A DNA stretch of 13,143 nucleotides. Origin: Kiritimatiellia bacterium (GTDB lineage Bacteria > Verrucomicrobiota > Kiritimatiellia > RFP12 > UBA1067). The position numbers and the translations under genes were made by a program. Where the stretch lies: positions 1-13,143 of the forward strand of contig JAFYQC010000085.1 in NCBI GenBank assembly GCA_017547265.1, written 5' to 3'. Shown one piece after another: positions 7,464 to 13,143 of the stretch. Under the pieces are notes generated by a model. It was not told where the DNA came from. It searched no databases and saw nothing but the letters and a program-made list of their open reading frames with translations. How positions within the stretch are numbered: the first letter of the stretch is position 1; the number at the start of each line of letters is the position of its first letter.

Positions 7464-10400
7464 ATGAAAAAGACATCTACTGTTGCGTGCGCGTTTTTGC
7501 TTATGGTTGCCTGCGCCCAGGCCGGCAATGCCCTGAACCTGAATTCCGACTGGCGGTTCAGTTGGACGAAGGCGCCGCTTCCGCTTTCGAATTGCGTCAA
7601 GTCGATGGAAGCGTCAGGCGTGGCCGTCTTCGCTGCTGAATACGATGACAGCGCATGGGAGCAAGTCTCGATCCCGCATCCCGTCAATGCACACGATACT
7701 TTTGACGAACATGCCGTCGATCCTGGCGAGGCGTCGTTCCGCCGCGACATGATGTTTTACAGGAAGCGCTTTACGCTTTCGGAGGGAAGAGGGAAAAGGG
7801 AAGAGGGAAGAGAGACGAGGGAAGAGGGAAAAGGGAAGTGGGAAGAGGGAAGAGGGAAGGCGTTTTTGACTTTCGAGACTGTTAGGCAGACTGTCTATGT
7901 TTGGGTCAACGGAAAGTTCGCCGGATACTACGAGGCGGGTATCGCGCCTTGTGCATTCGATGTCACGGAGCTTTTGAAGGATGGCGAGAACGTCTTATGC
8001 GTTGCGACGGACAACACCGCTATGCGCGGGTCGAAGTATTTCAACAAGGAGACGATTCCGGGGCACGAGCCAGGCGACGGCTCTGGTCAGTGCTGGCAGT
8101 GGAACACCACGGACTTCAATGAGGTTCAGGGCGGGCTTGTCGGCAATGTGTCGCTTGTTGTGAAGCCGACGAAGACCTATTTGACGCTTCCATACTACAA
8201 CAACCTCAAGACCGTCGGCACATACGTGACGGCAAAAGACTTCGACTTCGAGAAGGGCACGGCGACCATCTGCGTCAAGGCCGAGGTTAGGAATGAAAGC
8301 GGAAAAGAAGTCAAGGCGAAGGTTAAAGTTTCGGTCAGAGACGCGGTAAATCTCACGCCGAGGTGCAGAGAGGCGGAGAGCGCAGAGGTTTTTGGGGATG
8401 CCTTTGGCACGGGGTCTGGGGCGGTGCCCCAGATAGGCCACAATCTCCGCGACCTCTGCCTCTCTGCGACTCTGCGTGAGATAAATCATGCTTCTGATGC
8501 CAGCACTGTCTTTCCAACCGCCCTTGAAAGCGATGTCTACGAGCCGTCACCAGCGCCGACGCGAGTGAACACTCCAGAAGTTGCCTACATCGAGGCGAGC
8601 GGCAAGGCAGAAGGGCTTGTCTTCTGGTCTCCTGATACGCCCCACCTCTATGATGTCGTTGTCACTCTCGTTGACGAGAATGGCGCCGTGCTCGATAGCG
8701 AGACGATCCGCACTGGTTTCCGCGAAGTGAAGTACGATGCGGCTAAGGGCGGACTTCTCGTCAACGGAAAGAACACTTGGCTCACCGGCTATGCTCAGCG
8801 CTCTACCGACGAATGGGCGGCAATCGGCATTCCGCCGCAGTGGATGCAGGACTTCGATGCGGAGCTCATCAGGAAGTCAAACGCGAACTTCGTCCGCTGG
8901 ATGCATGTCGCCCCGAAGCCCGCGCCGATGCGCGCCTTCGACAAATACGGCATCGTGAACGCCGTGCCAGCGGGCGACAAGGAAGGCGATGCATCGGGGC
9001 GCACTTGGGCGCAGCGTGTCGAGGCGATGAGGGATGTCATCATCTACTTCCGCAACTCGCCGTCTGTCTTATTTTGGGAGGCGGGGAACAACCAGATTAC
9101 GCCAGCGCACATGAAGGAGATGGTGGAGCTAAAGAAACTGCTCGATCCCGACGGCGGGCGTTTTATGGGCTGCCGCACGCTCCAGACGAAGGAGCAGGTC
9201 GCGGAGGCGGAATATGTTGGTACGATGCTCCATCGCCACGAGATGCCCGCGTTCGACTCGATGCGCGCGCTCGGGAAGTTCATGCCTATCATGGAGACGG
9301 AGTACGCGCGTCAGGAGTCGCCGCGCCGCTCGTGGGATGATTTCACCCCGCCAGACTACGACTACCGCGGCAAGTTCCTTAACGGCGGCAAGAAGGAGAC
9401 TGGCTTTGACGTCTACGACCAGACGCAGGAGGACTTCGCGCTTTCGACGGCGAAGGAATACGCGGCGTTCTATGGCTCGCGCAGTTTCGGGAAGGGCGCG
9501 AAGACATACGCGGCGTGCGCGGCTTTGTGCTGGACAGACTCGAACCAGCACGGGCGCAACTCGTTCAGCGAGAACTGCCGTTCGTCTGGCCGCGTCGACG
9601 CGGTGAGAATCCCCAAGATGAACTTCGACGTTTTCCGTGCGATGCAGTCGCAGGATCCAGCCGTGACGCTTGTCGGGCACTGGAGCTATCCGAAGTTTTC
9701 CGCCGATACATATTGGTATCCCGTCAAGAAGTTCAACGGCAAGTTTATGGAAGAGACTGGCGAGAAGGCGCAGCGCGATCCGCTGAAGAAGACGGTCTAC
9801 GCGATTGGCTCGGCGCACTGCGCGTCAGTTGAGCTTGTGGTCAATGGAAAGTCGAAGGGCGTCTCTTCTTCGCCGAAGGATGTATTCGTCTACGAATTCC
9901 CGAATGTTGATGTCACTGAAAGCGGAACGGCGGAGGTGATTGCGCGAGACGGCGAAGGCAAGGAGATTGCGCGGCATCGCGTTTCGACGTTCGAGGGACG
10001 TGGCAAAATTGCCGCGGAGACGACGACAGGTCCAAAGGGCTGGCTTGCCGATGGCTCGGACCTTGCAATTGTAGACTTCCGTCTCGTCGACGAAAAGGGA
10101 ACAGTCCACCCATTTGCTTCGGGGAAGATTTCATTTGACCTAGCATTCGAGCCGCTCAACAACTCCTCTACTCCTCCACTCTCGCACTCCTCCACTTCCC
10201 CAGTCTTCATGGGTGGCTGGAACTCCGGCACGTTTGGCGAGACATCGCCAGTGGGCAAGGACTTCGTGAATCTTGAATGCGGCATTGCGCGCGTGTTCGT
10301 CAAGGCAGGGCGCACGGCGGGCAAGGCGACGCTGAAGTGGAGGTATGATGGGGAATCCTCCTTCGCTAAAGCTACGGAGGACGGGGCAGCCACGGGTGTG

Positions 10401-11009
10401 GTCGAGCTTAAGCTGGCTCCTGTTGATGAGAAGGGTGGGATTCTTGCTGAAGGGCCGCAGGAGTTTGGTCCTAACCGTCTCTCCTTTGGGCGCAAGACTA
10501 ATGTTCCATTTGTTCAGGATTTGACCGGCGTTGCGTCTGCCGCCGTTAACTACGCCGTCTTTGTAAATGGCGTCGAGGTAAAGTTTGCGAAAGGGCTTGG
10601 AAGTCCGGTGAAGCCCGACGACAACACGGGTGTCTGCTGTGCATTCGCGCCGGTTCTTGCTGCGCTGAAGGCGGCTGGAGCGGAACTTGAGTACATCGAG
10701 GAGCCGAAGAGGATTCCTGCGAACAAGAAGTGGTTGAGGAAGCTTAGCCCGACGCCGTTTGTTCCGATGGTGACCGTCAAGGCGGGTGGGCGCGAGATAG
10801 ACGCATGCGCAGGATTTACGGAACTCTTCCTCGACAACGGCAAGGACAAGAACCTCACGAACTGCGAAATCTACTCGGTAGGGAAGAAGAATGCGGCCAT
10901 TGTCTGCGGAGAACTTGCCGCGCTCGTTGGCTACATCCCCGACGTCGGCATAAAGACCGATGCGAAGACGAAGCGCGTCGAAATCTCAGTGAAAGGAAAG
11001 CATCCATGA
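7464..11009 (+). CDS. Glycoside hydrolase family 2 protein, exported, beta-galactosidase/beta-glucuronidase-like
   Basis: 1181 residues. A signal peptide (1-21, AQA-GN) precedes a jelly-roll sugar-binding domain (about 25-232; MFYRKRFTL, VYVWVNGKFAGYYEAG). An Ig-like domain follows (about 233-415), then a TIM barrel (about 420-720), and an Ig-like domain near 760-880 (VELVVNGKS). The last 160 residues have a VFVNG...LKAAGA pattern faintly like copper-amine-oxidase N-terminal repeats. The barrel keeps the probable nucleophile Glu613 in ETEY, but the usual GNE acid/base motif reads GNN (541-543), with a Glu four residues earlier (WEAGNN). The exact sugar cannot be told. The gene carries four in-frame repeat insertions: 7784-7860, 8347-8485, 10162-10201 and 10356-10381. 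It begins the operon and overlaps the GH28 gene by 4 nt (ATGA). Some short repeats may have expanded the protein well beyond the family's usual size. Confidence 0.85.
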   Translation: MKKTSTVACAFLLMVACAQAGNALNLNSDWRFSWTKAPLPLSNCVKSMEASGVAVFAAEYDDSAWEQVSIPHPVNAHDTFDEHAVDPGEASFRRDMMFYRKRFTLSEGRGKREEGRETREEGKGKWEEGRGKAFLTFETVRQTVYVWVNGKFAGYYEAGIAPCAFDVTELLKDGENVLCVATDNTAMRGSKYFNKETIPGHEPGDGSGQCWQWNTTDFNEVQGGLVGNVSLVVKPTKTYLTLPYYNNLKTVGTYVTAKDFDFEKGTATICVKAEVRNESGKEVKAKVKVSVRDAVNLTPRCREAESAEVFGDAFGTGSGAVPQIGHNLRDLCLSATLREINHASDASTVFPTALESDVYEPSPAPTRVNTPEVAYIEASGKAEGLVFWSPDTPHLYDVVVTLVDENGAVLDSETIRTGFREVKYDAAKGGLLVNGKNTWLTGYAQRSTDEWAAIGIPPQWMQDFDAELIRKSNANFVRWMHVAPKPAPMRAFDKYGIVNAVPAGDKEGDASGRTWAQRVEAMRDVIIYFRNSPSVLFWEAGNNQITPAHMKEMVELKKLLDPDGGRFMGCRTLQTKEQVAEAEYVGTMLHRHEMPAFDSMRALGKFMPIMETEYARQESPRRSWDDFTPPDYDYRGKFLNGGKKETGFDVYDQTQEDFALSTAKEYAAFYGSRSFGKGAKTYAACAALCWTDSNQHGRNSFSENCRSSGRVDAVRIPKMNFDVFRAMQSQDPAVTLVGHWSYPKFSADTYWYPVKKFNGKFMEETGEKAQRDPLKKTVYAIGSAHCASVELVVNGKSKGVSSSPKDVFVYEFPNVDVTESGTAEVIARDGEGKEIARHRVSTFEGRGKIAAETTTGPKGWLADGSDLAIVDFRLVDEKGTVHPFASGKISFDLAFEPLNNSSTPPLSHSSTSPVFMGGWNSGTFGETSPVGKDFVNLECGIARVFVKAGRTAGKATLKWRYDGESSFAKATEDGAATGVVELKLAPVDEKGGILAEGPQEFGPNRLSFGRKTNVPFVQDLTGVASAAVNYAVFVNGVEVKFAKGLGSPVKPDDNTGVCCAFAPVLAALKAAGAELEYIEEPKRIPANKKWLRKLSPTPFVPMVTVKAGGREIDACAGFTELFLDNGKDKNLTNCEIYSVGKKNAAIVCGELAALVGYIPDVGIKTDAKTKRVEISVKGKHP
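7784..7860 (+). repeat. Tandem heptamer tract, 11 copies of GGGAAGA, inside the GH2 gene
   Basis: Eleven consecutive 7-nt units without interruption: six GGGAAGA, two GGGAAAA and one each of GGGAAGT, GGGAAGG and GAGACGA. Because 7 is not a multiple of 3, three units encode seven residues, giving the peptide period GRGKREE / GRETREE / GKGKWEE (residues 107-133). It replaces a short loop between two strands of the sugar-binding domain. Gain or loss of one unit would shift the frame. Confidence 0.9.
8347..8485. repeat. 139-bp inverted-repeat element inserted in the GH2 gene
   Basis: The arms 8350-8389 and 8443-8482 are reverse complements at 32 of 40 positions, and three of the mismatches are G-U pairs in RNA. 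The arms are purine-rich GCAGAGAGGC-type sequence. The middle part has its own perfect hairpin, TCTGGGGC-GGT-GCCCCAGA (8415-8433). The whole element is translated (residues about 295-341) with no stop codon and lies in a loop of the Ig-like domain, before the conserved FWSPDTPHLYDV strand. No transposase is encoded, so this is a MITE-like or palindromic-element insertion. Confidence 0.75.
10162..10201 (+). repeat. Octamer tract, five degenerate copies of ACTCCTCC, inside the GH2 gene
   Basis: Units ACTCCTCT, ACTCCTCC, ACTCTCGC, ACTCCTCC, ACTTCCCC, preceded by CAACA. It encodes a Ser/Thr/Pro linker (NNSSTPPLSHSSTSP, residues about 898-913) unlike the rest of the protein. Confidence 0.65.
10356..10381. 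repeat. 26-bp palindromic insertion inside the GH2 gene
   Basis: TCCTCC...GGAGGA, an imperfect palindrome with 10 of 13 arm positions complementary. It encodes SSFAKATED (residues 965-973) between two beta strands (LKWRYDG and ATGVVELKL). From memory, very similar SSFAKATED-type peptides recur in unrelated proteins of several uncultivated phyla, which supports a dispersed palindromic repeat. Confidence 0.6.
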
Positions 11010-12220
11010 CGTTAACTTTTTTGCTCGCAGCCGCGCTGTCCCTTCAAGGCGAAATCGATGCTGTCGCCGAGAGGGGTGGCGGACGCGTGACTGTCCCCGC
11101 GGGGGAACACTTCAGCAACGGTCCAATTCGCCTGAAGAGCAACGTGGAATTGCATCTTGAGGAAGGCGCGAAGATTGTGTTCTCCGACGATCCGGCGAAA
11201 TACCTGCCCGCAGTGCCGACAAGCTGGGAGGGCGTTGAGTGCCTCAACTATTCTCCGCTCGTATACGCCTATGGTTGCACGAACGTCGCAATAACGGGAA
11301 AGGGGACGTTTGCGCCCAAAATGGACTTTTGGCGCACTTGGTTTGGCCACAAGGGGGACGGCCTTCGCGCCGCTACGCGCAAGCTTTACGACTGGTGCAG
11401 CTTCAACGCCCCGCTTGAGGAGCGCGACTTGACGAAGTTGCCTAAGTCGAATGTCAGGCCGCATCTTATGCAGTTTAACCGCTGCAGGAATGTGCGGCTC
11501 GAGGGGTTCAAGATACGTGAGTCACCATTCTGGACAATTCACCTTTATCTCTGCGACGGAGTAGTTGCGCGGGGGCTTGATGTCTATGCTCATGGGCGCA
11601 ACAACGATGGCATTGACATTGAGATGACGAAGAATGTCCTCGTCGAGAACTGTCGCTTTGACCAGGGCGATGACGCGATAGTGATTAAGGCGGGACGCAA
11701 CCAGGATGCCTGGCGGCTCGCGACCCCGAGCGAAAACATCGAGGTGAGGAACTGCACTGTCGTGAATGGGCATGTGCTGCTGGGCGTTGGAAGTGAAATG
11801 TCTGGCGGCGTCAGAAACGTCTACATGCATGACTGCACCCTCGAGAGTGAAGCGCTTCGTCTCTTCTACGTGAAGACGAACGAGCGTCGCGGCGGATTCG
11901 TCGAGAACATCCGCATGGAGAATGTCAAGGCCAAGAAGGTGCGATACGGCATAATGTCCGTTGAGACCGATGTCCTCTACCAGTGGAAGGAATTTCCGAC
12001 GCATGAAGTTCGCGTAACGCCGATAAAGAACCTCTCGATTAAAAATGTCGAAGTTGATGAAGCCGATCGGCTTGTGCATATTCTTGGCGATGCGCGTTGC
12101 CCGGTGGACGGCGTGACGGTGGAGAATGTCAAAGTCGGCAAGTTGCACAAAGCGGACCGAATTGAAAACGCCACCAATGTGAAAGTGTCGAAGGCCGTGA
12201 CTGCAGATGTAAAGGAGTGA
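11006..12220 (+). CDS. GH28 polygalacturonase-like glycoside hydrolase
   Basis: 404 residues. A short signal peptide (1-14, LLAAALSLQG) is followed by a right-handed parallel beta-helix. GH28 catalytic motifs are complete: NNDGID with Asp201 (equivalent to NTD), QGDD with Asp222 and Asp223, NGH with His256, and YVKTN with Lys290 in place of RIK. This is the bacterial type that hydrolyses alpha-1,4-galacturonide or rhamnogalacturonan linkages with inversion, in the periplasm or outside. ATG 11006 overlaps the GH2 stop (ATGA) and has AAAGGAAAG just upstream. The frame stays open to the left, but inside the GH2 gene, so those starts are unlikely. It resembles the GH28 module at 1-1020 only moderately, so the two may attack different bonds. 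Substrate detail is not readable from sequence. Confidence 0.9.
   Translation: MTLTFLLAAALSLQGEIDAVAERGGGRVTVPAGEHFSNGPIRLKSNVELHLEEGAKIVFSDDPAKYLPAVPTSWEGVECLNYSPLVYAYGCTNVAITGKGTFAPKMDFWRTWFGHKGDGLRAATRKLYDWCSFNAPLEERDLTKLPKSNVRPHLMQFNRCRNVRLEGFKIRESPFWTIHLYLCDGVVARGLDVYAHGRNNDGIDIEMTKNVLVENCRFDQGDDAIVIKAGRNQDAWRLATPSENIEVRNCTVVNGHVLLGVGSEMSGGVRNVYMHDCTLESEALRLFYVKTNERRGGFVENIRMENVKAKKVRYGIMSVETDVLYQWKEFPTHEVRVTPIKNLSIKNVEVDEADRLVHILGDARCPVDGVTVENVKVGKLHKADRIENATNVKVSKAVTADVKE
12211..12219 (+). promoter_or_regulatory. Ribosome binding site of the GH115 gene
   Basis: AAAGGAGTG overlaps the GH28 stop codon (TGA 12218-12220) and lies 6 nt before ATG 12226, fixing the start and suggesting coupled translation. 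Confidence 0.65.
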
Positions 12221-12225
12221 CAGCA

Positions 12226-13143
12226 ATGAGACTTGCTACGGCGACAATCCTTCTTGTGTCGGCGCTTGCCGTGAATGCGGACGGCGTGAAGTATCGCGGC
12301 ATCTTCGTGAACGACGAGGACTGGAGTTTGCGCCCGTGGGCGGTTAAGCACTTTGGAAAGAAGGAGCAGATCGGCACCCGTGCGTATGAAGAAATCTTCT
12401 CGCTGATGGAGAAGGATGGTTTGAATCTGATCTGGCCTGCTATGCACGAGGGCGGCTACGAGTTCTCGTCGCGCCCAGAAAACCTCGAGCTTGCAAGGAA
12501 GCACGGGATAGTTGTCGGGACGAGTCACTGCGAGCCGATGCTACGCAATAACTGCTACCTGCCGAAAGAGGACAAGAAGAAGTGGAGCTGGACGGCAAAT
12601 CGCGATTTCCTCGTTGACTACTGGAAAGAGGGCGTGAGACGTGGGACTGGTTTTTCTAACCGTGTAGAACGTGTAGATCGTGTAGAAGATATTTTGTGGA
12701 CGATCGGCATGCGCGGAATCCACGATGGAAAGATGCAGGACGGCAAGACGACGGAGGAGAAGATCAAGATTCTCGAGGAGGTCTTTGCCGCGCAGTGCGC
12801 GATGCTTCCCGAAGGTGCGGCGAAGCTTTTCGTTCCGTATAAGGAGGTCCTTCCGATCTTCAATGCGGGGCTTAAGGTTCCGAAGGACGCGACGATCATG
12901 TGGACGAACGACAACTTCGGCTATGTGCGTCGTGTCGGCGGCCCTCAGTGCCAAGGATACGGCGGGGGAATCTACTGGCATGCGTCCTACCATGGCTCTC
13001 CGCATGGCTACATCCATCTCTGCACGACGCCACCTGCGTTCATGTGGTACGAACTGGTGGCGAAATGCTGGGAAAACGGAGTGCGCGATGTGTGGATGGT
13101 CAACGCCGGTGACGTTTTCCAGGCGGAGATTCTTCTCGACGCC
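12226..13143 (+). CDS. GH115 alpha-glucuronidase-like hydrolase (3' end missing)
   Basis: 306 codons with no stop before the window edge; GH115 proteins are usually 800-1000 residues, so roughly a third is present. A signal peptide (1-18, VNA-DG) is followed by hallmark GH115 sequence. These are RGIFVNDEDWSLRPWAVKHF (25-44), LIWPAMHEG, GTSHCEPMLRNN, WTIGMRGIHDG, the WTNDNFGYVR stretch and GYGGGIYWHASYHG. GH115 enzymes remove (methyl-)glucuronic acid from xylan or arabinogalactan by inversion. Here the pectinase neighbours suggest an acidic pectin or gum. It follows the GH28 gene by 5 nt in the same operon. Residues 146-154 come from a 9-bp triplicate insertion just before WTIGMRG. The C-terminal domains and part of the active site lie outside the window. 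Confidence 0.88.
   Translation, partial: MRLATATILLVSALAVNADGVKYRGIFVNDEDWSLRPWAVKHFGKKEQIGTRAYEEIFSLMEKDGLNLIWPAMHEGGYEFSSRPENLELARKHGIVVGTSHCEPMLRNNCYLPKEDKKKWSWTANRDFLVDYWKEGVRRGTGFSNRVERVDRVEDILWTIGMRGIHDGKMQDGKTTEEKIKILEEVFAAQCAMLPEGAAKLFVPYKEVLPIFNAGLKVPKDATIMWTNDNFGYVRRVGGPQCQGYGGGIYWHASYHGSPHGYIHLCTTPPAFMWYELVAKCWENGVRDVWMVNAGDVFQAEILLDA
12661..12687 (+). repeat. Three in-frame copies of CGTGTAGAA inside the GH115 gene
   Basis: CGTGTAGAA, CGTGTAGAT, CGTGTAGAA, encoding RVE-RVD-RVE (residues 146-154). With flanks (about 12646-12690) it forms an extra loop between the WKEGVRR helix and the conserved WTIGMRG strand. A 9-nt period keeps the frame whatever the copy number. Confidence 0.7.

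Noticed and set aside
7784..7860. Heptamer tract considered as a CRISPR or tRNA-like array
   Set aside because: Units are contiguous with no spacers, and the tract is in frame within an enzyme gene.
8415..8433. Perfect GC hairpin considered as a transcription terminator
   Set aside because: It is in mid-gene, has no T-tract after it, and is nested in a larger inverted repeat.
9129..9818. 229-codon open frame on the minus strand
   Set aside because: It lies wholly within the GH2 barrel; its Arg/Leu/Val-rich composition is what the antisense of GC-rich coding sequence gives, and it has no start context or known motif.
10805..11005. Upstream extension of the second GH28 to 10805
   Set aside because: It lies inside the GH2 gene and encodes Arg-rich sequence; the signal peptide starts at ATG 11006.

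Overview
The window holds seven protein genes, all on the + strand and tightly packed, and no RNA genes. The G+C content is high except around positions 3736-3830. The mixture of a GH28/GH67-like/GH105 fusion, a GH2, a second GH28 and a GH115, with no SusC/SusD pair, suggests a plant-polysaccharide-degrading bacterium of the Verrucomicrobiota/Kiritimatiellota/Lentisphaerota type, perhaps from a herbivore gut or other anoxic site. Short repeats inserted in frame inside coding sequences fit the same guess. The taxon is an inference from content, not from a marker gene.

Layout. (1) Positions 1-3735: the 3' part of a very large pectin-degrading enzyme with three modules: GH28 polygalacturonase-like, GH67-like barrel, and GH105 unsaturated uronyl hydrolase. 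(2) Positions 3736-5335: a hipB-hipA toxin-antitoxin operon behind an AT-rich promoter with two identical 10-bp palindromes. (3) Positions 5336-7406: a NarL/LuxR-type two-component system, an OB-like-sensor histidine kinase overlapping its response regulator by 4 nt. (4) Positions 7407-13143: a catabolic operon of GH2 (four kinds of repeat inserted in it), GH28 (4-nt overlap) and GH115 (5-nt gap, cut by the window edge).

How it may work together. The enzymes would act in or beyond the periplasm on an acidic plant polysaccharide: galacturonan-cleaving GH28s, GH105 on unsaturated oligouronides, GH115 and perhaps the GH67-like module on glucuronic acid side groups, and GH2 on a beta-linked sugar. 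The kinase/regulator pair lies directly upstream of the GH2-GH28-GH115 operon. Both promoters carry the same 19-bp element (14 of 19 bases identical) exactly 21 nt upstream of the -10 box, so the regulator may control both its own genes and the operon. Both of these transcripts look leaderless, while the downstream genes of each operon have good Shine-Dalgarno sequences.

The most unusual signal is that at least five, probably six, unrelated short repeat families sit inside open reading frames without breaking them: an 11-copy heptamer tract, a 139-bp inverted-repeat element, a five-copy octamer tract and a 26-bp palindrome in the GH2 gene; a 9-bp triplicate in the GH115 gene; and a GC hairpin in the GH28/GH67/GH105 gene.
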